Shown: positions 24,578 to 34,217, counted from the first letter of the stretch. The stretch is DNA of 64,000 nt from Shewanella zhangzhouensis (GCF_019457615.1 NZ_CP080414.1:3731501-3795500); one strand, 5' to 3'. Notes: generated by a model not told the origin, from the sequence alone. Translations and numbers: made by a program.

Positions 24578-26038
24578 TTAGAGAGTCAGGCCCGGACTCA
24601 GGCTGGCGGGCAGAGTGACACTGTCTGCCTCCATGGAGGCTACCGGATAGGCACAGTAGTCGGCCGCATAGAAGGCACTGGCTCTGTGGTTACCCGAGGC
24701 GCCCACGCCGCCGAAAGGTGCAGCGCCTGAGGCACCTGTGATCTGCTTGTTCCAGTTCACAATACCGGCGCGGATACGGGCCAGGAAGTACTCATAGTCG
24801 GCTTTATCGTCGGCCAAAATGCCTGCAGACAGGCCATAGCGGGTGTCGTTGGCGAGGCGAATAGCCTCGTCGAAACTGGTGTAGCGCACCACCTGCAATA
24901 AGGGGCCAAAATACTCTTCGTCAGGCAGTTCAATCACTTCGGTCACATCAATCAAACCGGGAGACACCAGGCCGGTACCGGCTTCCAGATGCGTCATCTC
25001 CACCAGGGACTTGGCACCGAGATTGAGCAGATTACGCTGAGCGTCCAACATCCCCTTGGCAGCGGTTTCCGAAATCATTGAGCCCATAAACGGCTGAGGG
25101 TCGGCATTCCAGGGGCCTACCTTGATGGCCTTGACGGCTTCAACCAAACCGGCCAGCAGCTTGTCACCCTCGGCGCCTTTTGCAACGTATAAACGACGGG
25201 CGCAGGTACAACGCTGACCGGAAGAGATAAAGGCCGATTGAATGATGTCATGGATGGCCGCGCGGGTATCGCTTACGCCCTTGATGATGAGTGGATTGTT
25301 ACCGCCCATTTCCAGCGCCAGAATTTTACCCGGGTGTCCGGCATACTGCTGGTGCAGCAGGTGTCCTGTGCGTGAGCTGCCGGTAAAGAACAGGCCATCC
25401 AGCTGCGGATGTGATGCCAGCGCCTTGCCGGTTTCCACCTCGCCCTGCACCAGGTTGATCACACCGGCTGGCAAGCCGGCCTTTTCCCACAGCTTCAACA
25501 CCAGTTCGGCCACTTTTGGGGTCAGCTCAGAGGGTTTGAACACCACTGTGTTACCCGCCAGCAGTGCGGGCACTATGTGACCATTGGGCAGGTGACCGGG
25601 GAAGTTATAAGGACCAAACACAGCCACCACGCCATGGGGCTTGTGGCGCAGCACGGCGCGGCCTGCAGCGCCATCGTTCACTTCGGTGCCGGTACGCTTG
25701 TGATAGGCGCTGATGGACAGGCCAATCTTGCCAATCATGGCTGCGGCTTCGGTGGCGGTTTCCCAGCGTGGCTTACCGGTTTCCTGGGCTATCACTTCGG
25801 CAAGGTCTGCCTTATTGGCCTCAAGCTCATTGCGGTAGGCTTCGACTATCGCCTGACGGCCTTCGAAGCCCAGCATAAACCAGTCAAACTGGGCGTCACG
25901 GGCCGCCATCACGGCAGCTTGTACCTGGGCAGGCACAGCGGCCTTACCCTGCCAAATCACCTCGCCGTTGGCGGGGTTCTTTGACTGCATCTCTTTGCCT
26001 TCGCCAGCGAGCCACTGGCCATTGATAAATTGCGTCAT
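24578..26038 (-). CDS. astD: N-succinylglutamate 5-semialdehyde dehydrogenase
   Basis: 486-residue aldehyde dehydrogenase; fourth step of the arginine succinyltransferase pathway, oxidising succinylglutamate semialdehyde to succinylglutamate with NAD. Cofactor-binding glycine motif FTGSSRTGHLL, catalytic Glu in LEMGGNNPLI and catalytic Cys in SSGQRCTCARR (two nearby cysteines). Nine bases from astA, so co-transcribed. Family length matches E. coli AstD. Confidence 0.95.
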   Translation of the reverse strand: MTQFINGQWLAGEGKEMQSKNPANGEVIWQGKAAVPAQVQAAVMAARDAQFDWFMLGFEGRQAIVEAYRNELEANKADLAEVIAQETGKPRWETATEAAAMIGKIGLSISAYHKRTGTEVNDGAAGRAVLRHKPHGVVAVFGPYNFPGHLPNGHIVPALLAGNTVVFKPSELTPKVAELVLKLWEKAGLPAGVINLVQGEVETGKALASHPQLDGLFFTGSSRTGHLLHQQYAGHPGKILALEMGGNNPLIIKGVSDTRAAIHDIIQSAFISSGQRCTCARRLYVAKGAEGDKLLAGLVEAVKAIKVGPWNADPQPFMGSMISETAAKGMLDAQRNLLNLGAKSLVEMTHLEAGTGLVSPGLIDVTEVIELPDEEYFGPLLQVVRYTSFDEAIRLANDTRYGLSAGILADDKADYEYFLARIRAGIVNWNKQITGASGAAPFGGVGASGNHRASAFYAADYCAYPVASMEADSVTLPASLSPGLTL

Positions 26039-26047
26039 ATCGAATTC

Positions 26048-27067
26048 CTATATTGCCAGTACCCGCACCTGCTCGCCGTCGCTGACCAAGAGGCCAGCCG
26101 CAAGCTCGGGGCTGAGTATCACTTCATCTGAATCGGAGGAAACCACCAGCTCGGCCGAGGTTGCACGGTAATCTTCAAGCTGAGTGTTGGAAAGAATAAA
26201 GCTGTCGTCTGAGGCGGGCATCTCGCCGATGCGTACCCTCAGCAGGCGGCTTTCACGTACGCCGCGGATATCCTGCAGATTGCACTCCACCGTTGGGCCA
26301 CCGTCGAAAATGTCCACATAACCGCGGCAGCGGAAACCCTCAGCCCGCAGCAAACTCAAGGCCGGACGGGTGTTGGTATGCACTTCACCAATTACCTTCT
26401 GGGCTTCTTCGGGGAGCAGGCACACATATACCGGGTTTCTGGGCATCATCTCAGCCATAAAGGCTTTTCGCCCCAGACCGGACAGATAGTCGGCTTCGAC
26501 AAAATCGATACCGAGGAAGTGCTTTTGCAGCCAGCCATAAAAAGGTGAATTACCGTTTTCATCGCTGACACCCCGCATTTCGGCAATCACGGTTTCACCG
26601 AAACGGCTGGCGTGCTGGGCTAAAAACAGGAAACGACTGCGGGAGAGCATGCGGCCATTATTGTCTTTGCGATATGCGGCCCGCAAAAACAGGGTGCAAA
26701 GCTCGGCGGCGCCTGTGTAATCGTGACACAGCGTCAGGGTCTCGACTTCGTTGCGGACATTGATTTGCTGCGAGTGATACACCTCGGTGCCGAGGCGATA
26801 ATGGTAGAAGGCATCTTCCATCCCCACGGCAGCCTCGAGTGCACAGGTGCCCACCACTTCCCCGGTCTCGGTGTCTTCGAGCACCATCAGGTAGCCTTCA
26901 TCGTAAGGGGTTTCCACCACTTTTTGAAAAGAGGCTTCAGAGCGCGCAATTTTACGGCGCAACAGGTCTTCGTTAACCGGCAGTGAAGTAAAGCCGTGAC
27001 CCGACTCCACCGCAATGCGGTACAGGGCATCAAAATCGCTGGCCCGGATTGGACGAATGATCAACAT
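26048..27067 (-). CDS. astA: Arginine N-succinyltransferase
   Basis: 339 residues; transfers succinate from succinyl-CoA to arginine, entering the AST pathway. The start MLIIRPIRASDFDALYRIA and the internal GRKAFMAEMMPRNPVYVCLLP and FDGGPTVEC segments are characteristic of AstA. ATG 27067 is chosen because GGAG lies 8 bases upstream; the open frame to 27214 adds an unrelated leader that overlaps an intercistronic hairpin. Confidence 0.95.
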   Translation of the reverse strand: MLIIRPIRASDFDALYRIAVESGHGFTSLPVNEDLLRRKIARSEASFQKVVETPYDEGYLMVLEDTETGEVVGTCALEAAVGMEDAFYHYRLGTEVYHSQQINVRNEVETLTLCHDYTGAAELCTLFLRAAYRKDNNGRMLSRSRFLFLAQHASRFGETVIAEMRGVSDENGNSPFYGWLQKHFLGIDFVEADYLSGLGRKAFMAEMMPRNPVYVCLLPEEAQKVIGEVHTNTRPALSLLRAEGFRCRGYVDIFDGGPTVECNLQDIRGVRESRLLRVRIGEMPASDDSFILSNTQLEDYRATSAELVVSSDSDEVILSPELAAGLLVSDGEQVRVLAI

Positions 27068-27200
27068 TTGAGTATCTCCTCTCTGCCCTGCCCGCTGTTT
27101 TTTTAAGCGTTTTGACCTTTCCGGCGTGCACCAAGCCTCACCGGCTGAATCGGTGAAATCGGGTGTCGGAGGTTGGGAGCAGGACGTCGCTGGATCTTCA

Positions 27201-27224
27201 GGGGCGGCAGCCACTGCCGCCCCC
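27201..27224 (-). other. GC-rich intercistronic stem-loop between astC and astA
   Basis: GGGGCGGCAG / CTGCCGCCCC, perfect 10-bp stem with a 3-base loop, 7 bases after the aminotransferase stop. No T-run on the coding strand, so it is more likely an mRNA stabiliser or attenuator element than a terminator. Confidence 0.6.
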
Positions 27225-27230
27225 GGTTTA

Positions 27231-28445
27231 TCAGCCGGCTACCTTGGCAACGGCACGTTCGAAACGGGCCAGACCTTCGACAATATCTGCCTCAGGAATT
27301 ACCAGAGATGGAGTAAAGCGGACTACGTTGGCACCGGCCATCAGAGTCAACAGACCCTCGGCAACAGAGGCATTAAGGAAATCGCGGCTGCGACCGGCAA
27401 ACTGCTCATTGAGTACGGCGCCAAGCAGCAGCCCCTTGCCACGGATTTCAGAGAATACATGATACTTTTCATTGATTTGGGCAAGACCATCGCGGAACAA
27501 CTGCTCACGATGCTTCACGCCGTCAAGCACTTCAGGGGTGTTTACTACGTCCATTACGGCGTTACCGATGGCACAGGCCAGCGGGTTACCACCGTAGGTG
27601 GAACCATGGGTGCCCACTTTGAGGTGTGAGGCGATTTCGGCAGTGGTCAGCATGGCTGCAATGGGGAAACCACCACCCAGCGCCTTGGCAGTGGTCAGGA
27701 TATCCGGCACGATTTCGGTGCCCATATAGGCATAGAGGTCGCCGGTACGACCGACGCCGGTTTGCACTTCATCGAAAATAACCAGCGCATTGTGCTTGTC
27801 GGCCAAACGACGAACGGCACGCAGGAATTCAGGGTCGCCGTTGATGATACCGCCCTCGCCCTGCAGTGGCTCGAGCATGATGGCGCAGGTATTGTCGGAC
27901 ACAGCCGCTTCCAGTGCAGCCACGTCATTGAAAGGCAGGTGGGTGATTGCAGCGGGTTTGGGACCGAAACCGTCTGAGTAAGCGGCCTGGCCACCCACAG
28001 ATACGGTAAAGAAAGTACGGCCGTGGAAAGCCTTGTCAAAGGCAATCACTTCAACCTTATGTTCACCGAACTTTTCGATGGCATAGCGGCGGGCGAGCTT
28101 GAGGGCCGCTTCGTTGGCCTCGGCGCCTGAGTTGGCAAAATACACGCGATCGGCAAAGGTCGCCTCAACCAGTTTGGTGGCCAGCGCCAGCGCAGGCTCG
28201 TTGGTCATGGTGTTGGACAGGTGCCACAGCTTCTCGCCCTGCTCCTTCAGTGCGCCAACGAGGGCAGGATGACAATGACCAAGACAGTTCACCGCGATGC
28301 CACCGGCAAAGTCCACATACTCGGTACCTTGCTGATCCCAGACACGGCTACCTTGACCGCGGACAGGGATCACCGCAGCTGGCGCATAGTTAGGCACCAT
28401 GACTTCATCAAATTGGGCACGTGTCAGATTCATCTTGTCGGTCAT
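27231..28445 (-). CDS. astC: Acetylornithine / succinylornithine aminotransferase
   Basis: 404-residue class III PLP aminotransferase. PLP-binding Lys lies in ILTTAKALGGGFPIAAM, with the upstream DEVQTGVGRTG and SGAEANEAALK motifs. As in Shewanella and E. coli, the same fold serves arginine biosynthesis (ArgD) and breakdown (AstC); position ahead of astA and astD argues for the catabolic role, but dual function is likely. Start at 28445; an ATG four codons in is also possible. Confidence 0.92.
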   Translation of the reverse strand: MTDKMNLTRAQFDEVMVPNYAPAAVIPVRGQGSRVWDQQGTEYVDFAGGIAVNCLGHCHPALVGALKEQGEKLWHLSNTMTNEPALALATKLVEATFADRVYFANSGAEANEAALKLARRYAIEKFGEHKVEVIAFDKAFHGRTFFTVSVGGQAAYSDGFGPKPAAITHLPFNDVAALEAAVSDNTCAIMLEPLQGEGGIINGDPEFLRAVRRLADKHNALVIFDEVQTGVGRTGDLYAYMGTEIVPDILTTAKALGGGFPIAAMLTTAEIASHLKVGTHGSTYGGNPLACAIGNAVMDVVNTPEVLDGVKHREQLFRDGLAQINEKYHVFSEIRGKGLLLGAVLNEQFAGRSRDFLNASVAEGLLTLMAGANVVRFTPSLVIPEADIVEGLARFERAVAKVAG

Positions 28446-28757
28446 TCCTGTTCATCCTTTGTTCGTTGAGTGACTTGCTAAGCCACCGGTTTGCCGCTGC
28501 GTTTTCGTTTTTGCTGAGGCTTATTGCAGCATGTGCTTGTGTCGGCTGGATGTCATTATTAGCGAAATTGTGATCGAAATACCAGTTTTTCACAATCAGT
28601 TACCGCAAAACGGCGCCCTAAGCTGCATAAAGATTTGCACATTGAAATTAGAAAAGCGCTATATGCGGGGGATAATGGCATATTTAGTCAGAAAAAATCT
28701 TATTTACCGGCAAAATTTCAGACAATGCATAGAATATTGAATAAATAGACATATTAT

Positions 28758-29669
28758 TCACATCAGACGCCGCCGGATAAATTCGAGGATGAGTTCCCTC
28801 GCTTCCCTGGCTTCGGGCAGCATTTCAAACAGCGGAAACACATGGGGCATGTGCGCCAGAAAATGATGTTCCACTTGGGTTCCCGCTTCCTGCAGCTTTT
28901 GTGCAAGGCGCTGTGAATCCTCCAAAAGGAGCTCCCGCGTGCCCGCAAGCAGCAGTATGGGCGGCAGGCCACGCACATCACCGTGCAATGGACTTGCCCG
29001 GACATCCATGGGGTTAGCCCCCTGAAGATAGGCTCCCCTGAGCCTGAGCAGGGAGTCGATGCTGAAGAAGGGATCGTCTGCACTGAGCAGCCGCTCACTG
29101 TCACCAGTGATCCCAAGATCCAGCGCGGGGCTCAGCAGCACCGCACATTCGGGTAATCTGAGCCCCATGTCTTTGGCTTGCAGCAACAGGGCCATGGCGA
29201 GATTGCCACCGGCACTGTCACCCATCACCACAAAGGGGCCTGACCAAAGCGACAGAAACTGCTGATACCCTTCCAGCACATCATCCAGGGGCGCTGGAAA
29301 CGGATGCTCTGGTGCCAGCCGATAGTCAGGGACATAGGCATCGGCATCCAGCTCTCGACACAGGTCTGCGATGAAGCGGCCATGGGCATTGGGGGTTTTA
29401 AAGCAAAATCCCCCTCCACGCACATAAAACATGGCGAGCCGGGGGCTTTGTGCCGCAACGGATTCCAGGTGATTATGGATTAAGGTGCTGTGGGAGAGCG
29501 GCAGATGGTCACTGATAAGCCCTTTGGGCCAGCTCAGATAGCGGCTGTCCAGCGCCAGCAGACGACCGCGGATATCGGCCAGTGACAAACGTGTGCCCCT
29601 GGCATGCATTCCGGGTTTGGCGATGTAAGAAAGCACACTGTTAAGCACCTTTGCCTGCCAACTGGCCAT
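28758..29669 (-). CDS. HSL-type alpha/beta hydrolase/esterase with altered oxyanion motif
   Basis: 303 residues of the hormone-sensitive-lipase (bHSL) family. The nucleophile elbow GDSAGGNLA puts Ser at 152, and YRLAPEHPFPAPLDD is the family hallmark. The usual HGGG oxyanion motif is RGGG here (residues 84-87), and the acid box reads GTRELLLEDS where the family has Asp followed by a second acid, so Glu may be the acid or the next Asp may serve. His is in HMPHVFPLF. Substrate unknown. A 300-base spacer separates it from the astC start. Confidence 0.86.
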   Translation of the reverse strand: MASWQAKVLNSVLSYIAKPGMHARGTRLSLADIRGRLLALDSRYLSWPKGLISDHLPLSHSTLIHNHLESVAAQSPRLAMFYVRGGGFCFKTPNAHGRFIADLCRELDADAYVPDYRLAPEHPFPAPLDDVLEGYQQFLSLWSGPFVVMGDSAGGNLAMALLLQAKDMGLRLPECAVLLSPALDLGITGDSERLLSADDPFFSIDSLLRLRGAYLQGANPMDVRASPLHGDVRGLPPILLLAGTRELLLEDSQRLAQKLQEAGTQVEHHFLAHMPHVFPLFEMLPEAREARELILEFIRRRLM

Positions 29670-29729
29670 ACTGAGCTCCTGCTTGTACTGCTTTGCCGGA
29701 TGTTCGGTTAACGCCCCGGGTAACGCGCT

Positions 29730-30926
29730 TCAGAAGAGTTCCATTCTGCGATAATTTTGCGCCTTCAAACGAAGTATTTCCTGCTCACTGAGGCCATAGT
29801 ATCGGTACATTTCCCGGGCCTCCTGGGGTTCGAGCAGGTTGCTCTCTTCCAGCGTCATCACCCTGACGAAACACGTGGCCTTGGCCAGAATTTGGGCATC
29901 CATGGGCATATCGGTGACCGTGAGGGATTCATCCAACGCCTTGAGGTTCAACGTCAGGGCATGGTCGGCAAAGTTCAACCGGGCGGGAATTTCCCAGGCA
30001 AGTTTGCTGGAATGAGCCAGCACTTCTTCCAGCACCTTTTCTGCGGGAAACTCGGTGGCCATGACCGCATCATAGAGTTCCTTATCACGGCTGGCACTGG
30101 CCTCCCTGAGCCAATTGCCCCAATTTTTTTCATAGATGGCCGACGCAGTCCCCAGCACCATGGTAATACCAAACTGTTCGAGGAAGGCGCTGATAAATGC
30201 CAGGGTTTCATTGGATTCGTGCAGTTTGGCCAGGGCTTTGGCGGCAGTGGCACAGGCCAGCGCATATTGCCAAAGCTTACGGTTGGGCCACAGCAGACAG
30301 GAATGGCCCGAGGGCAACCAGTTGCGCATGCTGTAATAAGGCACCAACTGGCGCAGGTTTTCCACCCCGATAAAGTTGAGTACCAGCTTGATATCGGTCA
30401 CCCTGATATCGGCGCGCTGGGGATGACGCTGACGAAAGGCGGTGCTGTTGACCACATTGGTCAAATCACGGGATAACCAGCCGATACCACTCATCAGCAG
30501 CCGAATGCGGCCAAGCTCCGGGTTGTCTTTGCAGAGTTGTTCAAACAGCGCCAGCTGGGTCTCGGTCAGGGTAGAACGCTGCAGCAACCTGTCCATATCG
30601 CCGAGTGTCAGCTTTATTTCATCCATGATGGTATCGGTCAGCTGTTTGGATACGGCTTCGAACACTTCACGGGCCTTTTGCTGCCGCTCAATGCGCTCAA
30701 AGACAGCGGCACGCTCGATATCCAGCTTGAAGGCCACGGATTCGAGTTCCCGATCCAATTCATCCTGTATTCTGGGCATTTTTTGCTTACCGACAATCAA
30801 CTGCCGGTATAAACGCCGCTCCAATGCCAGAATACTGCCGGGCTTAACTCCGCCCGTTGCGCCAATTGCCACCTCTGTAAACTCCCGCTGGTGTGTAAAG
30901 CCGATTTCACCTGTCATTTTTAGCAT
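29730..30926 (-). CDS. HDOD domain protein
   Basis: 398 residues from ATG 30926. The N-terminal 110 residues are helical and highly charged; the HDOD domain runs from about 110 to 340 (LFEQLCKDNPELGRIRLLMSG; SAFLEQFGITMVLG; HSSKLAWEIPARLN). HDOD proteins lack phosphodiesterase activity and act in signalling or stress regulation. An alternative TTG at 30959 would add 11 plausible residues; neither start has a clear ribosome binding site. It stands alone between the esterase and the peptidase terminator. Confidence 0.8.
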   Translation of the reverse strand: MLKMTGEIGFTHQREFTEVAIGATGGVKPGSILALERRLYRQLIVGKQKMPRIQDELDRELESVAFKLDIERAAVFERIERQQKAREVFEAVSKQLTDTIMDEIKLTLGDMDRLLQRSTLTETQLALFEQLCKDNPELGRIRLLMSGIGWLSRDLTNVVNSTAFRQRHPQRADIRVTDIKLVLNFIGVENLRQLVPYYSMRNWLPSGHSCLLWPNRKLWQYALACATAAKALAKLHESNETLAFISAFLEQFGITMVLGTASAIYEKNWGNWLREASASRDKELYDAVMATEFPAEKVLEEVLAHSSKLAWEIPARLNFADHALTLNLKALDESLTVTDMPMDAQILAKATCFVRVMTLEESNLLEPQEAREMYRYYGLSEQEILRLKAQNYRRMELF

Positions 30927-30985
30927 AAATCGGCCAAGAAGAGACTGATATTTTGCCAACTTACTGACAGGCGACCAATTTTCAA

Positions 30986-31014
30986 TAAAAAAACAGGGCC
31001 CGCAGGCCCTGAGT
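30986..31014 (-). terminator. Terminator after the S9 peptidase gene
   Basis: On the minus strand CAGGGCC / GGCCCTG with a GC loop, followed by TTTTTTT. Confidence 0.85.
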
Positions 31015-31033
31015 TTAACGACCGTTTGGCCGG

Positions 31034-33508
31034 TTACTTAAGCTCGGCTTCAAACAGCTTATAAATGCGGCGGTATTCATCGAGCCAACTGGACGGCTCA
31101 CGGAAACCATGGGGCTCCACCGGATAGATGGCGGTTTCAAACATGGGCTTTTCAAGCTCAATCAAACGCTGCACCAGGCGTACACTGTCCTGGAAGAACA
31201 CGTTGTCATCCAGCACACCGCTCATGATAAGCAGCGGCTTGTTCAGCCCCTCGGCATGATAGATGGGTGAGCTGCGTTCAAAGGCAATGGGGTCCACATC
31301 CGGCGTATTCAGGATGTTGGAGGTATAAGGCGCATTATAGTGTGCCCAATCGGTTACCGGACGCAGCGCCGCCCCGGCCTGGAAGAGTTCCGGCTCGCGG
31401 AACAGCGCCATAAAGGTGAGGAAGCCACCATAGGAGCCGCCGTAAGTACCCACACGTTTGCTGTCCACATGGGCATTTTTCACCATCCAGGCCACGCCGT
31501 CTTTGAGGTCTTCCACCTCAGGGTGTCCCATCTGACGGTAGATGGCAGTACGCCAGTCACGGCCATAACCTTTGGAGCCCCGGTAGTCCATGTCCATCAC
31601 CACATAGCCTTGCTGGGCCAACAGGTTGTGGAACATAAACTCACGGAAATAGCCGGAGAAACCGAAATGCGCGTTTTGCAGATATCCGGCACCATGGTTA
31701 AAAATCACCGCCGGATACTTTTCGGCCTTGGCAGCATCGTAACCTTCTGGCAGATACACCCTGGCATAGACTACCCCGGCACCATGATTGGATGGCACGG
31801 CCACCACATTGGGCGCTTGCCAGGCGTACTTGGCAAAGGCTTCTGAGGTGTAATGGGTCAAGCGCTTGAGTTCGCCACCAATCTCCTGCACATAGAGCTC
31901 TTCAGGCTGAATACGGCTGGAGGCGGTCAGCAGCAAGCGTTTGCCATCCGGGCTCAGACTGTAATCCAGAGTGCCTTCCCAATGGGTCAATTGCTCGTCT
32001 TTGCCATCGGCCAGAGCGACGCGGTACACATTGTAAACGCCGGGATGATCTTTATTGGCCTTGTAATAGAGATGCTTACCATCGGGGCTTAAAGTGACAT
32101 CACTGACCACGAATTTGCCCGATGTGAGTGCACTTGCAGCTTTACCCGGTGCCTTGATGTACAGCTGGGAATAGCCGGTCTCTTCAGACACGAAGAAGAA
32201 GCGCCCATCTTCGAGCCAACCAAACTGGTTGTAGTCGTAGTTCACCCAGGCGTCATCATGGAGACGATGCTCAGTAGTGAGCTTGCCGGAGTCCAGGTTG
32301 ACCGATGCGATCCAGCGGTCTTTATTGTCCACCGCCTCAAGCATGACCAGCAGCTTGCCATCATCACTCCACTGGATGGCACTCTGGCTCCAGCCCCAAT
32401 CCTGCATCAGTTGTACTTTGCGGGGCGCTTTCTCGCTTTGATAAGTTTCGCCCCGGGCTTTGGCATTCTCAGCCTTCACCGCGGCAAGCACATCCTCATC
32501 AAAGCCCTGCAGACCTTCGATGCTGATGTCGTGTTTCTGCTTGTCTTTCAGGTCAATCAATACCAAACGCTGACCCGGTGGATTGTCTTCCGCTACCCGT
32601 GCGCGGGCTGGTACTGCGTCCACATAGCCATCCTTACCCAGATAGTTGGGCATGATGTCGTGCTCGCTGCGCCCCTGATAGCTCTTGTCCTGAAGGCTGA
32701 CCAGCACATAGCGACCATCTGCTGACAGAGACAGCTCGACGACCACTTCACTCTCTCCCAAATACCAGGGCTCGGCCGTCATGGTGGTATCCGCATCCGC
32801 CAGCGCCTTTTTATAGTCTTCACGGGCTTTGGCTTTGTCGTGTTGGGCGGCCACATACTGGATGAGTTTTGCCTGCTCTTTAGCCAAATAGGCCTCGGGG
32901 GCCTTAACGCCCTTGGGCGCCGGGCTCATACGAATATCAGCCAGCTGCTCGACCATGCCGTTGGCATGCAAACGGAATACGGCATTCCCCTGCCAAAAGG
33001 CCAGGTCGCCATTATCCAGGAAACGCACGCCGTCAACTGCAGTGTTGGTACGGGTCAACTGTGCGACTTCACCGGTGGACAGGTCTTTAACGAAGAGGTT
33101 GCCCTGATAGATGTATGCCTTGCGCTTTTTGGCCTTATCCAGCACGCCACTGCGCGGGGAGACCTGATGTAACTCGCCCAAAGACAACTCGCGGGCTTCA
33201 CCATCCAGCGCCTGAACATAGTAGGACTTGAGCGCGGATGCACTTGGCTGGCGCTCAAACAGCACGCTGCTGGCGTCATCGCTCCAGTAAGGGTTGCGGA
33301 CAAATATCCCCATCCAGTCAGGGTTGGCCATTATCTGCTTCATGGTCAATGGCTGGGCAGCAACAGGTGGGGTTACCAGTTCTGCTTGCGAAGCTGGCGT
33401 CTGATTGGCAGCTACAGGGGTGGATACGGCATTTTCGGTTGCAGCGCAGCCGGACAGGATAGCCAGTGCCAACGCACTGACGGCAAAGTGACGGTAAACC
33501 GGGTTCAT
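31034..33508 (-). CDS. S9 family (dipeptidyl peptidase IV-like) lipoprotein
   Basis: 824 residues. A lipoprotein signal ends at LAILSGC (lipobox, Cys near 21). The N-terminal two thirds is a beta-propeller rich in SPDGK repeats (LSPDGKHLYYK, LSPDGKRLLLT), and the C-terminal alpha/beta hydrolase has GTYGGSYGGFLTFMA with the catalytic Ser, Asp in GVLDDNVF and His in EPHGF. Periplasmic or outer-membrane-anchored peptidase, probably used for peptide catabolism. Monocistronic by position. Confidence 0.9.
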   Translation of the reverse strand: MNPVYRHFAVSALALAILSGCAATENAVSTPVAANQTPASQAELVTPPVAAQPLTMKQIMANPDWMGIFVRNPYWSDDASSVLFERQPSASALKSYYVQALDGEARELSLGELHQVSPRSGVLDKAKKRKAYIYQGNLFVKDLSTGEVAQLTRTNTAVDGVRFLDNGDLAFWQGNAVFRLHANGMVEQLADIRMSPAPKGVKAPEAYLAKEQAKLIQYVAAQHDKAKAREDYKKALADADTTMTAEPWYLGESEVVVELSLSADGRYVLVSLQDKSYQGRSEHDIMPNYLGKDGYVDAVPARARVAEDNPPGQRLVLIDLKDKQKHDISIEGLQGFDEDVLAAVKAENAKARGETYQSEKAPRKVQLMQDWGWSQSAIQWSDDGKLLVMLEAVDNKDRWIASVNLDSGKLTTEHRLHDDAWVNYDYNQFGWLEDGRFFFVSEETGYSQLYIKAPGKAASALTSGKFVVSDVTLSPDGKHLYYKANKDHPGVYNVYRVALADGKDEQLTHWEGTLDYSLSPDGKRLLLTASSRIQPEELYVQEIGGELKRLTHYTSEAFAKYAWQAPNVVAVPSNHGAGVVYARVYLPEGYDAAKAEKYPAVIFNHGAGYLQNAHFGFSGYFREFMFHNLLAQQGYVVMDMDYRGSKGYGRDWRTAIYRQMGHPEVEDLKDGVAWMVKNAHVDSKRVGTYGGSYGGFLTFMALFREPELFQAGAALRPVTDWAHYNAPYTSNILNTPDVDPIAFERSSPIYHAEGLNKPLLIMSGVLDDNVFFQDSVRLVQRLIELEKPMFETAIYPVEPHGFREPSSWLDEYRRIYKLFEAELK

Positions 33509-33585
33509 TGTCCTTCCTTTTAGTTTTACGGCCGGGGGCCTTTTTGGAATGGCGCCAGTTATACCATATTTACGCCGGGCACACC

Positions 33586-33644
33586 GACGCCGTCACAAAA
33601 GGTAAAACAGAAAACTTGTAACAGAAAATCAAGAGACGCCGTCA
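33586..33644 (-). repeat. Duplicated pabA 3' end with internal 14-bp tandem repeat
   Basis: TGACGGCGTC, which includes the true pabA stop TGA, occurs at 33644-33635 and again at 33595-33586. Between them three 14-bp units begin TTTTCTG or TTTTGTG on the minus strand. The second TGA is 49 bases from the first, so it lies in another frame. Confidence 0.7.
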
Positions 33645-34217
33645 GGCTGGGATTTGCAGGAAATTGCCAAGCAATTCGAGCCCTTGCTCGGTAAGGATGG
33701 ATTCGGGATGGAACTGCACCCCATAAAGCCGCAACGAGTTATGGCTGATGGCCATGATTTCACGGCCATGGACAGGATCGTCATACCAGGCATCCATCAC
33801 AAAGCCTTCCGGCACTGACTCCACCAATAGCGAATGATAACGGGTGACCCTCAGCGGGTTATTGAGACCACGAAACAGACGCTGATTGTTATGGCTGATG
33901 TCGCTGGTTTTGCCATGCATCACCCGTCCGGCTCGGATCACTTTGGCACCAAATACCTGGGCCATCGCCTGATGCCCCAGGCACACCCCCAAAATAGGCA
34001 ACTTACCGGCAAAATGGGTGATGGCATCGAGGGAAATACCCGCATCATCCGGAGTACAGGGACCGGGCGAAATCACCAGATAGTCAGGTGCCAGCGCGGC
34101 AATTTCTGCAAGCGTGATATCGTCATGGCGACGGACAGCCACCTCTTCCCCGAGCTGCTGAAAATACTGCACCAGGTTAAAGGTAAAAGAGTCGTAGTTG
34201 TCTATCATGAGCAACAT
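33642..34217 (-). CDS. pabA: Anthranilate/aminodeoxychorismate synthase component II
   Basis: 191-residue class I glutamine amidotransferase that supplies ammonia to a chorismate-using component I. Start MLLMIDNYDSFTFNLVQYF, catalytic Cys in GVCLGHQAMA, and His/Glu in VQFHPESI. Sequence alone does not settle PabA (folate) against TrpG (tryptophan); no component I gene is adjacent, and the solitary position next to the arginine genes resembles the Shewanella pabA locus. Start at 34217; an ATG three codons on is an alternative. Confidence 0.9.
   Translation of the reverse strand: MLLMIDNYDSFTFNLVQYFQQLGEEVAVRRHDDITLAEIAALAPDYLVISPGPCTPDDAGISLDAITHFAGKLPILGVCLGHQAMAQVFGAKVIRAGRVMHGKTSDISHNNQRLFRGLNNPLRVTRYHSLLVESVPEGFVMDAWYDDPVHGREIMAISHNSLRLYGVQFHPESILTEQGLELLGNFLQIPA

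Noticed and set aside
28738..28760. ARG box upstream of astC (TGAATAA / TTATTCA)
   Set aside because: The arms match ArgR half-sites, but the 9-base spacer is wrong for an 18-bp ARG box and the site is about 290 bases upstream, at the end of the esterase gene.
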